A DNA stretch of 7,163 bases from Gemmataceae bacterium (GTDB lineage Bacteria; Planctomycetota; Planctomycetia; Gemmatales; Gemmataceae): the NCBI GenBank assembly GCA_947490035.1, contig CANLGS010000201.1:1-7163 (forward strand), in the 5' to 3' direction. The notes under the pieces were generated by a model. That model had not been told where the DNA came from and did no database searches. It was given only the letters and a program-made list of their open reading frames with translations. Shown here piece by piece: positions 1 to 6,937 of the stretch. Positions within the stretch are counted from its first letter, which is position 1; each line of letters starts with the position of its first letter. A program made the position numbers and the translations under genes.

Positions 1-255
1 CTTCGCCGGGTCGCCGGGCACCACCGCCGGCCCGGACGTGCCGCCCTTCAGCACCGCGTCGCGCGTGTCGAGGCGAAGCTCGCCTTTCACCTTCGTCGCG
101 TCGGCACTGTGGCACGAGTAGCAGTGCTTCACCAGCACCGGCCGCACGCTCTTCTCGAAGAACTCCACGCCCTCCGGGGACGGCTTGTCCTCCGCGCGGG
201 CGGGGGCGGCGAGCGCGAGAAGTGCGAGCGCGAGCCAGCGGTGTCGGGTGCGCAT
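1..255 (-). CDS. Secreted PSCyt1 (planctomycete cytochrome C) protein, N-terminal part, truncated by window edge
   Basis: Reading the minus strand from the ATG at 255-253 gives 85 uninterrupted codons to the left edge of the window. Residues 1-21 look like a Sec signal peptide: MRTRHRW, then a Leu/Ala-rich stretch ending in ARA-ED. A c-type heme motif follows, CYSCH at residues 45-49, inside the PSCyt1 signature FFEKSVRPVL (32-41) and then LRLDTRDAVLKGG (60-72). PSCyt1 domains are usually fused to PSCyt2/PSD1 or other planctomycete modules, but the rest of this protein is outside the window. It is transcribed away from the plus-strand gene at 483, and its N-terminus closely resembles that protein's, so the two are divergent paralogs. 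The start fits the signal peptide; no strong ribosome binding site is visible. The heme motif supports periplasmic redox or heme binding; substrate and partners are unknown. Confidence 0.88.
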   Translation of the reverse strand, partial: MRTRHRWLALALLALAAPARAEDKPSPEGVEFFEKSVRPVLVKHCYSCHSADATKVKGELRLDTRDAVLKGGTSGPAVVPGDPAK

Positions 256-278
256 GAGTACCGCAGAGTATGAGTGAA

Positions 279-355
279 GAACCCCTCCCCAACCCCTCCC
301 CTAAGAAGGGAGGGGCTTCAGCATGTAGCCCCTCCCTTCTTAGGGGAGGGGTTGG
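279..355. repeat. Palindromic C/G-rich repeat element, copy 1 (right arm truncated)
   Basis: A 28-bp perfect inverted repeat pairs 289-316 with 328-355 around an 11-nt loop (317-327, beginning TTCAGC). The left side continues outward to 279 with the same bases as copy 2 at 2575-2663, but the last ~10 bp of the right arm are missing: after GGTTGG the sequence becomes CCTCG. The left arm holds four CCCC runs (282-301), so the opposite strand has a quadruplex-type G pattern. The element lies in the divergent gap between two cytochrome-type genes. There is no T-tract after the stem, so a simple intrinsic terminator is unlikely. It looks like a dispersed, MITE- or REP-like palindrome, but no transposase or clear target duplication is visible. 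Confidence 0.85.
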
Positions 356-482
356 CCTCGATCAACAGCTTATACTACCGACCCGGACGCCCCGACAGCA
401 AGTGGCGAACGCACCGCTTGACCGGCGCGGCCCGGTCGGTTCTGATGTGTCTACTACCCGGCCTCCCGTGAACAGGACTCGC

Positions 483-3257
483 ATGACCCGCGCCGCGCTT
501 CTCTCCCTCGCCGCGACGTGCTGGTGCGCGACCGCGCGCCCCGCGGACCCAGCCGCGATGGAGTTCTTCGAGAAGCAGGTGCGGCCGGTGCTGGTCGAGA
601 AGTGCCTCGCGTGCCACGGCGCCGAGAAGCCGAAAGGCGGGTTGCGCCTCGACACCCGCGACGCCGTGCTGAAGGGCGGGCAGAGCGGTGCGGCCATCGT
701 CGTGGGCAAACCGAAGGACGCGCTTCTACTGAAGGCGATTTCACACGCCGACAAAGACCTGAAGATGCCGCCCTCGGGCAAGCTCTCCGACCGCGACATT
801 GCCGCCCTCACGAAGTGGGTGGAACTCGGCGCGCCGTGGCCGGAGAAGGTGACACTCGCCGCGCCGGACACGATCGCGCAAGCCGCCGCGAAGCACTGGG
901 CGTTCAAGCCGGTCGTGCGCCCGGAGGTTCCAAAAGGCAGCGCGAATCCGATCGATGCGTTCGTTGTGAAGCAACTCAGTGACAAGGGTCTGTCACTGTC
1001 GGCGCGCGCCGACAAACGCACGCTGATCCGGCGTGCGACGTTCGACCTGCACGGCCTCCCGCCGAAGCCGGACGAAGTGGAAGCGTTCGCGAAGGACGAT
1101 TCGCCGGACGCTTACGAGAAGCTGATCGACCGCCTGCTCGCCAGCCCGCGGTACGGCGAGCGCTGGGCGCGGCACTGGCTGGACGTGGCCCGCTACGCGG
1201 ACAACAAGGGGTACGTGTTCTTCGAGGGGAAGGAGTACCCGTGGGCGTGGACGTACCGCGATTACGTGATCCGCGCGTTCAACGACGACAAGCCCTTCGA
1301 CCGCTTTGTGACGGAACAACTCGCCGCCGATCTGCTCGCGCCGAACGACGCGGCAGCGCAGTCGGCGCTCGGCTTCCTCACGGTCGGCGGCCACTTCATG
1401 AACAACACGCACGACATCATCGACGACCGCATGGATGTCATCACGCGCGGCATGATGGGCCTCACGGTGACGTGCGCGCGGTGCCACGACCACAAGTTCG
1501 ACCCGATCCCGGCGGCCGATTACTACTCGCTCTACGGCGTCCTCCGCGGCAGCGTGGAGCCGACCGTTCCGCCGCTACTGGGCGCGCCGCCGGGCGGACT
1601 GGCATCCATCGTTGATCGATCCGAACTCATCCTCCGCGAGAAGCAACTTGTCGGCTTTGTGACTGCGAAGCACGCCGGCCTTGTGAACGGTGCCCGCGCC
1701 CGCGCCGGCGAATACCTGCTCGCGGCGCACGCGGCCCGCAACCAGCCCGCGGCCGACGACTTCATGCTGCTCGCCGACCCCGGCGACCTGAACCCCAGCA
1801 TGATTACGCGCTGGCGGCAGTTCCTCACCGACACTGCGAAACGCAAGCACGCAGCCTTTCGGCACTGGCACGCGGTCGCGGAGTTGAGCGACGCGGAGTT
1901 CGCCGAGAAAGCCCCCGCGTTGCTGAAGGCCGTCGTTGGCGGAAACAAGATGGTTGCCGCGGCGCTCGCCGAGACGCCGAAGACGATGAAGGAAGTTGCC
2001 ACGAGGTACGGCGCGCTCTTGGTACGAGTCGATGTTGAGTGGAAGCAATTTGCGAAGCCGCGAGCGGCGCTTGACGACCCCGACGCCGAGGAACTGCGTT
2101 GCGTCCTCTATGGTCCCGACGCGCCGGCCGACGCGCCGCTCGCGCTCGACTGGGGCTTCCTCTCGCTGTTCCCGGACCGCGCGACGCAGGGCGAGTACCA
2201 AAAGCACCTTCGCGCGCTCGAAACCTCGCTGGCGAAGGGACCGCCGCGAGCGATGGTGCTTCACGATTCGCCGCGCCCCTACGACCCACGCATCTTTGAA
2301 CGCGGCCACCCCGGCAGGCCGGGCGAACCGGTGCCGCGACAGATGGTGAAGATCGCGAACCCCGCGCGCAAGCCGTTTGGCGCGGGCAGCGGGCGGCTCG
2401 ACCTCGCGCGCGAAATCGTGTCGAAGGACAACCCGCTGACGGCGCGAGTGTTCGTGAACCGCGTGTGGATGCACCACTTCGGCAAGCCACTCGTCGGCAC
2501 GCCCGGCGACTTCGGCCTTCGCGGCGACGCGCCCACACACCCGGAACTACTCGACTGGCTGGCGGGTGAGTTTCAGAACCCCTCCCCAACCCCTCCCCTA
2601 AGAAGGGAGGGGCTTCAGCCTTTGGCCCCTCCCTTCTTAGGGGAGGGGTTGGGGAGGGGTTCTTCGTGGAGCATCAATCGCCTGCACAAGCTTATCATGA
2701 TCTCCGCGACCTATACGCAAGCAAGCCTCGATCGCGCCGATGCATTCGCAATCGATTCCGAGAACCGGCTGTTGTGGAAGCAGAACCGGCGCCGGCTGGA
2801 ATTTGAACCGCTGCACGACGCGGTGCTCGCGGTGTCCGGCCAACTCGATTCGGCCCTCGGCGGGCCAAGCGCGCGGCTCTTCGGCGGCAACAATCGCCGC
2901 GCGGTGTACGGCTACGTCGATCGTCTGGAGTTCCCGTCACTACTGACCACGTTCGACGTACCGAACCCGGCGGGCCTCACGCCGGAGCGCACGAACACGA
3001 CGGTGGCCCCGCAGGCGCTCTTCCTGATGAACGGCCCGTTCGCCCGCGACGGCGCGAAGAAACTCACCGCGCTGCCCGCCATGCAAAAGCTGAACGCGGA
3101 CGACCGGCTCGACCTGCTCTACCAGACCATGTACGGCCGCAAGCCGACCGCTGACGAGCGCAAGCTCGCGCTGGCGTTCGTGGCGAAGGGCGCCGACCGC
3201 TGGGCCGACCTCGCCCACGCACTGCTGATGACCAACGAGTTCGCCTTCGTGGATTGA
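483..3257 (+). CDS. PSCyt1-PSCyt2(DUF1549)-PSD1(DUF1553) planctomycete cytochrome-type protein, 924 aa, with in-frame palindrome insertion
   Basis: A large exported protein. Residues 1-21 form a likely Sec signal peptide. PSCyt1 follows, with FFEKQVRPVL at 28-37 and heme motif CLACH at 41-45. PSCyt2/DUF1549 begins near HWAF (138-141) and contains LIRRATFDLHGLPP (181-194), RYGERWARHWLDVARYAD (from 223) and a second CxxCH, CARCHDHK (331-338). Residues about 370-630 are less conserved. PSD1/DUF1553 runs from about 639: NRVWMHHFG (659-667), WSINRLHKLIM (from 729), FDVPNPAG (from 824), and the usual NEFAFVD end. Residues 698-727 (NPSPTPPLRREGL...) come from the palindrome at 2575-2663 and interrupt PSD1, where relatives go almost directly from EF to GWS. 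I chose ATG 483, with AGGA 5 nt upstream, because the signal peptide starts there. An in-frame ATG at 270 would add 71 residues made largely from repeat sequence. The 10-bp gap to the DUF1501 gene suggests co-transcription. The family's biochemical role is not established; heme binding is inferred from the motifs. Confidence 0.93.
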   Translation: MTRAALLSLAATCWCATARPADPAAMEFFEKQVRPVLVEKCLACHGAEKPKGGLRLDTRDAVLKGGQSGAAIVVGKPKDALLLKAISHADKDLKMPPSGKLSDRDIAALTKWVELGAPWPEKVTLAAPDTIAQAAAKHWAFKPVVRPEVPKGSANPIDAFVVKQLSDKGLSLSARADKRTLIRRATFDLHGLPPKPDEVEAFAKDDSPDAYEKLIDRLLASPRYGERWARHWLDVARYADNKGYVFFEGKEYPWAWTYRDYVIRAFNDDKPFDRFVTEQLAADLLAPNDAAAQSALGFLTVGGHFMNNTHDIIDDRMDVITRGMMGLTVTCARCHDHKFDPIPAADYYSLYGVLRGSVEPTVPPLLGAPPGGLASIVDRSELILREKQLVGFVTAKHAGLVNGARARAGEYLLAAHAARNQPAADDFMLLADPGDLNPSMITRWRQFLTDTAKRKHAAFRHWHAVAELSDAEFAEKAPALLKAVVGGNKMVAAALAETPKTMKEVATRYGALLVRVDVEWKQFAKPRAALDDPDAEELRCVLYGPDAPADAPLALDWGFLSLFPDRATQGEYQKHLRALETSLAKGPPRAMVLHDSPRPYDPRIFERGHPGRPGEPVPRQMVKIANPARKPFGAGSGRLDLAREIVSKDNPLTARVFVNRVWMHHFGKPLVGTPGDFGLRGDAPTHPELLDWLAGEFQNPSPTPPLRREGLQPLAPPFLGEGLGRGSSWSINRLHKLIMISATYTQASLDRADAFAIDSENRLLWKQNRRRLEFEPLHDAVLAVSGQLDSALGGPSARLFGGNNRRAVYGYVDRLEFPSLLTTFDVPNPAGLTPERTNTTVAPQALFLMNGPFARDGAKKLTALPAMQKLNADDRLDLLYQTMYGRKPTADERKLALAFVAKGADRWADLAHALLMTNEFAFVD
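2575..2663. repeat. Palindromic C/G-rich repeat element, copy 2 (complete, inside a coding region)
   Basis: A perfect inverted repeat with 39-bp arms (2575-2613 and 2625-2663) surrounds an 11-nt loop (2614-2624, TTCAGCCTTTG). The first 45 bp (2575-2619) match copy 1 at 278-322 exactly. The right arm contains GGGG-A-GGGG-TT-GGGG-A-GGGG (2640-2659) and the left arm contains its complement (2579-2598). The element lies wholly within the PSD1 domain and is read through without a stop, adding about 30 residues rich in Pro, Gly and Leu. Because it is palindromic, both orientations give the same reading: two of the three frames are open, and the third meets TAA within CCCTAAGAA. Confidence 0.95.
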
Positions 3258-3267
3258 AGGGACGATT

Positions 3268-4650
3268 ATGCTACCCCTCTCGCGTCGCGAAATGCTTGCT
3301 CGCTGCGGCACCGGCATTGGCACCATTGCCCTCGCGGGCGTGTTGGCCGATGACGCACGCGCCAACGTCGATCCGCTCGCGCCCAAGAAACCTCATTATG
3401 CGGCGAAGGCGAAACACGTCGTTCACCTGTTCATGAACGGCGGGCCGTCGCAGGTCGATACGTTCGACCCGAAGCCGATGCTTGACAAGTACCACGGCAA
3501 GCCGATCCCGACCGGCAACCTCCGCACCGAACGCAAGACCGGCGCGGCGATGCGGTCACCGTTCAAGTTCGCGAAGTACGGCAAGTCCGGTATCGAGGTG
3601 AGCGAGATCTTCGCCAAGACCGCGGCGCACGTTGATGATATGTGCGTGATCCTTTCGATGTACGCCGACGTGCCGAATCACGAACCGTCATTGTTGCTGA
3701 TGAACTGCGGCGACGGCCGCCAACCGCGACCGAGCCTCGGCAGTTGGGTGACCTACGGCCTCGGCAGCATCAACCGCAACCTGCCGGGGTTCGTCGTGAT
3801 GTGTCCAGGCGGGTATCCCATCGTCACCACGCAGAACTGGCGCTCCGCGTTCCTGCCGGGTGTCTATCAGGGCACATACGTTGATAGCCAACATACACAA
3901 GTTGATAAACTCATCGCGCACATCCGCAACACAGAGCTGCCGGTTGAGAAGCAGAAAGAGCAACTCGATTTAGTGGCGGCACTGAACGCGAAGCACCTCG
4001 CCGACCGCGCCAACGACGCGCAACTTGAAGCACGCATTCGGACCTTTGAATTGGCTTTCAGGATGCAGTCCGAAGCGGCGGATGTGTTCGACCTGAGCCG
4101 CGAGACGAAGAAGATTCGCGAGATGTACGGCGAAACGACCATCGGCCGGCAGTTGCTCCTCACGCGGCGCCTCATCGAGCGCGGTGTGCGTGTCGTGCAG
4201 CTCTGGAGCGGGGCCGGGCAACCGTGGGACAACCACGACGGCCTCGCGGCCAACCACCGCAAACTCGCGGAGCAGTGGGACCAGCCCATCGCGGCGTTCC
4301 TCAGCGACTTGAAGCAACGCGGGTTGTTTGATTCGACATTGGTGCAGTGGGGCGGGGAGTTCGGGCGCACGCCGGTCGCGGAGTTGCCTGCTCTCAATGG
4401 TCGCGATCACAACCACTACGGCTTCACGTGCTGGCTCGCCGGCGGCGGCGTGAAGGGCGGACAGGTGATCGGCGCGACGGACGAATTCGGCTTCGCGGCG
4501 GCCGAAAACAAGGTGCATGTCCACGACCTTCATGCCACAATGCTGCACCTGCTCGGCTTCGACCACGAGAAGCTGACCTACCGCTACGCCGGCCGCGACT
4601 TCCGCCTCACTGATGTACATGGGCGTGTGGTGCAGGACGTCATCAAATGA
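3268..4650 (+). CDS. DUF1501 family twin-arginine exported protein, 460 aa
   Basis: The N-terminus carries a twin-arginine type signal, SRREML at residues 5-10, then a hydrophobic stretch to about residue 28, so export in folded form is likely. DUF1501 hallmarks follow: HLFMNGGPSQVDTFDPKP (53-70), GGEFGRTP (362-369), GRDHNHYG (378-385), the glycine-rich LAGGGVKGG, and a His-rich C-terminal block VHDLHATMLHLLGFDH (from 418) ending in FRLTDVHGRVVQDVIK. The family is distantly related to the alkaline phosphatase/sulfatase fold, so the Asp, His and Glu residues in these blocks may bind metal; I infer this, and no activity is established. The start is well supported: AAGGGA at 3257-3262 lies 5 nt before ATG, and only 10 bp separate it from the upstream gene's stop. 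The adjacent PSCyt1-PSCyt2-PSD1 plus DUF1501 pair is a recurring planctomycete arrangement, suggesting the two work together outside the cytoplasm. The length is typical and no defect is seen. Confidence 0.95.
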   Translation: MLPLSRREMLARCGTGIGTIALAGVLADDARANVDPLAPKKPHYAAKAKHVVHLFMNGGPSQVDTFDPKPMLDKYHGKPIPTGNLRTERKTGAAMRSPFKFAKYGKSGIEVSEIFAKTAAHVDDMCVILSMYADVPNHEPSLLLMNCGDGRQPRPSLGSWVTYGLGSINRNLPGFVVMCPGGYPIVTTQNWRSAFLPGVYQGTYVDSQHTQVDKLIAHIRNTELPVEKQKEQLDLVAALNAKHLADRANDAQLEARIRTFELAFRMQSEAADVFDLSRETKKIREMYGETTIGRQLLLTRRLIERGVRVVQLWSGAGQPWDNHDGLAANHRKLAEQWDQPIAAFLSDLKQRGLFDSTLVQWGGEFGRTPVAELPALNGRDHNHYGFTCWLAGGGVKGGQVIGATDEFGFAAAENKVHVHDLHATMLHLLGFDHEKLTYRYAGRDFRLTDVHGRVVQDVIK

Positions 4651-4664
4651 ACAGAAGAGAAAAC

Positions 4665-4768
4665 GCCGCAGATGACGCCGACGGACGCAGATCAAGACAA
4701 GACCGAAGGATGTTTTGAAGAACTCTACCTCTTGGCTTTAATCTGCGTCCGTCTGCGTTATCCGCGGC
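4665..4768. repeat. Intergenic long stem-loop A (between DUF1501 and enolase-superfamily genes)
   Basis: Arms 4665-4692 and 4741-4768 are inverted repeats matching at 25 of 28 positions (GCCGCAGATGACG... against ATCTGCGTCCGTC...). Pairing extends inward with one bulge to about 4703/4730. The stem starts 14 nt after the DUF1501 stop and ends 21 nt before the next ATG. The central segment TGTTTTGAAGAACTCTACCT (4711-4730) resembles the centre of stem-loop C. No T-tract follows the stem, so it is not a classical intrinsic terminator, though RNA folding could still affect transcript ends or stability. The CGCAGAT-type sequence resembles dispersed intergenic repeats known from several bacterial phyla (from memory, not searched). 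Confidence 0.85.
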
Positions 4769-4778
4769 TCTTCGCTTT

Positions 4779-4782
4779 GAGA
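4779..4782 (+). promoter_or_regulatory. Ribosome binding site (GAGA) for the first enolase-superfamily gene
   Basis: GAG(A) lies 7-8 nt upstream of ATG 4790, just outside the stem-loop. It is weaker than the GGAG sites of the next two genes but sits at the same relative position after the hairpin, which supports this start codon. Confidence 0.45.
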
Positions 4783-4789
4783 ATCACCA

Positions 4790-5908
4790 ATGAAGATCAC
4801 GCAAGTTGTTTGCCAGATACTCCGCATCCCGAACATCATCGCGAAGACCGCGAGCAGTCAGGACTCGGTGCTGGTTCGCGTGCGCACCGACGACGGCCTC
4901 GAAGGGGTCGGCGAAGCGGATTCGTCGCCTGAAGTGGTGAAGGCCATCGTCGATGCCCCGTTCAGCCATAACATCGCCTGCGGCTTGCGGCAACTTCTGG
5001 TAGGTGAGAACCCGCTCGACCACGAGCGGTTGTGGCAGAAGATGTACCGCCGCACGATGTACTTCGGGCGCACGGCGGTCGGTATCACCGCGATGGCCGC
5101 CGTCGATATGGCGCTGTGGGACTTGAAGGGTAAGGCGTTCGGCCAACCGATCCACCGCCTACTCGGTGGCAAGCAGCACGACAAGGTGCGCGGGTATGCG
5201 TCGATCCTGTTCGGCCGTGACGGGAAGGAAACCGCCGACATCGCGCGGAAGTGGGTCAGCGCCGGCTACTCCGCGGTGAAGTTCGGGTGGGAGCCGATGG
5301 GCACGTCCGAAGCGGTGGACATCGACCTCGTGAAGGGCGCGCGCGAAGGTCTTGGCGACGCCACGCTGCTCATCGACGCGGGCTGCGTGTACGACGCGCG
5401 GACCGCGCTGCGCCGGGCGCACGCGTTCGCGGAGTACAGCCCGGAGTGGTTCGAGGAACCGTTGCGCGAGGACGATGTCGAGGGCTACGTGTGGCTGCGC
5501 GACCGCTCGCCGATTCCCATCGCGGCCGGGGAAGGGGAGTGCGGGCGGGAGTCGTTCCGGGCGTTGATTGATCGGCGCGCGCTCGATGTCTATCAAGTTG
5601 ATATATCGCGCTGCGGATTCACTGACGCGGCCTATATACGCGCACGTGTGGAAGAGATCGGCGCGCGGCTGTGCAACCACTGCTACACCAGCCCGCTCAC
5701 CGTCGCCGCGAGCATTCACTGGCTTTCGACGTGTCGCGATGCGTTCCTGTTCGAGGACTGTGTGGAAGACTCGCCGCTGCGCCACGAGCTGACGCACGAG
5801 AAGATTCAGTCCGTGAACGGCTGGATGGAAGTGCCCGACCGCCCCGGTCTCGGCGTGACGCTGGACGAGAAGTTCGTGCAGAAGTATCTGGTCGCGGAAT
5901 CGAAGTGA
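4790..5908 (+). CDS. Enolase superfamily enzyme, mandelate racemase subgroup (probable sugar-acid dehydratase or racemase), 372 aa
   Basis: The N-terminal capping domain starts MKITQVVCQILRIP and the TIM barrel begins near MAAVDMALWDLKGKAFGQP (from about 103). Three metal ligands are visible: D196 (LLIDAG), E222 (WFEEPL) and E248 (IAAGEGE). Their 26-residue spacing equals that of mandelate racemase (195/221/247). A probable His-Asp catalytic dyad is present, D271 (YQVDIS) and H297 (LCNHCYTS), with E322 (LFEDC) in the place of the racemase's E317. The other side of the active site has VKFGW (K164) instead of the racemase's paired K-x-K, which argues for a dehydratase using the His-Asp pair rather than a two-base racemase. 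The substrate cannot be assigned; sugar acids are the usual substrates of this subgroup. No signal peptide is seen, so it is probably cytoplasmic. It is followed by a creatininase-type gene and a second enolase-superfamily gene in the same orientation. Confidence 0.92.
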   Translation: MKITQVVCQILRIPNIIAKTASSQDSVLVRVRTDDGLEGVGEADSSPEVVKAIVDAPFSHNIACGLRQLLVGENPLDHERLWQKMYRRTMYFGRTAVGITAMAAVDMALWDLKGKAFGQPIHRLLGGKQHDKVRGYASILFGRDGKETADIARKWVSAGYSAVKFGWEPMGTSEAVDIDLVKGAREGLGDATLLIDAGCVYDARTALRRAHAFAEYSPEWFEEPLREDDVEGYVWLRDRSPIPIAAGEGECGRESFRALIDRRALDVYQVDISRCGFTDAAYIRARVEEIGARLCNHCYTSPLTVAASIHWLSTCRDAFLFEDCVEDSPLRHELTHEKIQSVNGWMEVPDRPGLGVTLDEKFVQKYLVAESK

Positions 5909-5921
5909 CAACACAAGACTT

Positions 5922-6031
5922 GCCGCACGATGAACGCAGAAGAAAGACACGATAAGAGTAGACAGCAGATTGTGTTTAAACCCATCCTCCTCTTTTCTGA
6001 TCGTGTCTTTCTTCTGCGTTTATCGTGCGGC
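5922..6031. repeat. Intergenic long stem-loop B (between enolase-superfamily and creatininase-family genes)
   Basis: Arms 5922-5953 and 6000-6031 are inverted repeats matching at 31 of 32 positions (GCCGCACGATGAACGC... against ATCGTGTCTTTC...). The 46-nt loop contains GTTTAAAC (5974-5981) and a pyrimidine run CCATCCTCCTCTTTTC. The stem starts 13 nt after the upstream stop codon and ends 26 nt before ATG 6058. The arm sequence differs from stem-loops A and C, but the outer GCCGCA and internal ACGCAGA are shared. No T-tract typical of intrinsic termination follows. Confidence 0.9.
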
Positions 6032-6044
6032 TACTCTTCTTCTT

Positions 6045-6049
6045 GGGAG
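6045..6049 (+). promoter_or_regulatory. Ribosome binding site (GGGAG) that fixes the creatininase-family start
   Basis: GGGAG lies 8 nt upstream of ATG 6058. An in-frame GTG at 6025 falls inside the right arm of stem-loop B and would add 11 residues (MRLLFFLGAIY) with no family resemblance. The site therefore favours ATG 6058 as the true start. Confidence 0.75.
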
Positions 6050-6057
6050 CAATCTAC

Positions 6058-6930
6058 ATGAGTCGTGCGCTGACGGAATACCGCTACGAGAAGCTGACGT
6101 GGCCGGAGATCGACGACGCGGTTGATCTGGGCAAGGTGTGCATCGTGCCGTGCGGCGCGGTGGAGCAGCACGGGCACCACCTGCCGCTCGACGTTGACTT
6201 GGTATGCCCATGCGGGATCGCCAACGGCACCGGCCGCGAGATTCCTGACAAGATGCTCGTGCTGCCGGTCGTCGCCTACGGCTACACGGGCCACGTCATG
6301 GACTTCCCCGGCACGATCAACACAGATTTTGAACACTTCATGCACCACGTGTTGGATATCACGAAGTCGCTCGCATACCACGGGTTCAAGAAGATCATCC
6401 TGTTGAACGGCCACGGCTCGAACATGCCGAACCTCGACCTTGTGGCGCGCCGCACGAACCTGGAGACGGACGCGGAGTGTACGCTGGTCGCGTGGTGGAA
6501 CCTCCTCGCGGTGGACAAGGCGTTCATGCCGAGCTGGCGCGAGAGCAAGTTCCCTGGCGGGTGTTCGCACGCCTGCGAATTGGAGACGAGTCTCTATCTC
6601 TATCTCGATGGCGACAACGTGAGGAAAGACCTCATCAAGAGCGGCACGATCAGTTTCAACGAAGAGGGCAGCCCGTTCAACTGGGTCGATCTGTTCGGCG
6701 CGGGACCGGCGACGACGGTGTCGTGGACGAGCAGTTACTCCGACACCGGCGTGCTGGGCGACGCGGAACTCGCGACCGCGGAGAAGGGGCGGCGCGTGTA
6801 CGAGGAAGCGGTGAAGCAACTCGGCCGCTACATCACGTGGTGGAAGGACCGCCCGAAGGACGTGCGCAAGGACCGCCACCGCAAGCCGCCGACGATGCCG
6901 ATCCCGTGGGGGCAACGCCCGCTGAACTAA
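6058..6930 (+). CDS. Creatininase family metal-dependent hydrolase, 290 aa
   Basis: A single creatininase-type domain spans most of the protein. GAVEQHGHHLPLDVD (33-47) gives metal ligands E36, H38 and D47, with the same spacing as E34/H36/D45 in creatininase. LLNGHGSN (115-122) supplies H119, and HACELETS (171-178) supplies E174, which in the wider family replaces the glutamate that true creatininase carries two residues after the second histidine. This is therefore probably not a creatinine hydrolase but one of the broad set of amide or lactam hydrolases that includes the ArfB and MftE types. The substrate is unknown. The C-terminus (from about 262) is basic and ends in a Pro-rich tail (KPPTMPIPWGQRPLN). 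There is no signal peptide, so a cytoplasmic location is likely. Its position between two enolase-superfamily genes suggests it acts in the same small-molecule pathway, perhaps opening a lactone or amide; that is inference. Confidence 0.92.
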   Translation: MSRALTEYRYEKLTWPEIDDAVDLGKVCIVPCGAVEQHGHHLPLDVDLVCPCGIANGTGREIPDKMLVLPVVAYGYTGHVMDFPGTINTDFEHFMHHVLDITKSLAYHGFKKIILLNGHGSNMPNLDLVARRTNLETDAECTLVAWWNLLAVDKAFMPSWRESKFPGGCSHACELETSLYLYLDGDNVRKDLIKSGTISFNEEGSPFNWVDLFGAGPATTVSWTSSYSDTGVLGDAELATAEKGRRVYEEAVKQLGRYITWWKDRPKDVRKDRHRKPPTMPIPWGQRPLN

Positions 6931-6937
6931 AACCGGT

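Noticed and set aside
279..355. CRISPR-type repeat array, suggested by the repeated palindrome
   Set aside because: Only two copies, 2.3 kb apart, with one inside a coding region; no regular spacers and no cas genes.
371..376. TATACT hexamer as a possible -10 box upstream of the gene at 483
   Set aside because: No convincing -35 box at a 16-18 bp distance (the best TTGG-type match leaves only about 13 bp), and planctomycete promoters are not well enough known to me to support the call.
519..530. Possible lipobox cysteine in the signal peptide of the large PSCyt protein (AATCWC, C13 or C15)
   Set aside because: The residues before the cysteines do not fit the L-[AS]-[GA]-C pattern, and a normal signal peptidase I site (ARP-AD region) is present.
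1575..2540. Long open frame (321 codons) on the minus strand opposite the PSCyt/PSD1 gene
   Set aside because: Low-complexity Arg-rich translation with no family features; the plus strand encodes conserved domains here.
2575..2663. Palindrome as evidence of a frameshifted or broken gene
   Set aside because: The reading frame continues on both sides with intact conserved PSD1 motifs and a normal C-terminus, so the gene appears functional despite the insertion.
4665..4768. Stem-loop A (and likewise B and C) as classical Rho-independent terminators
   Set aside because: The stems are 28-47 bp, have mostly large loops and lack a following T-tract; co-oriented genes continue right after them.
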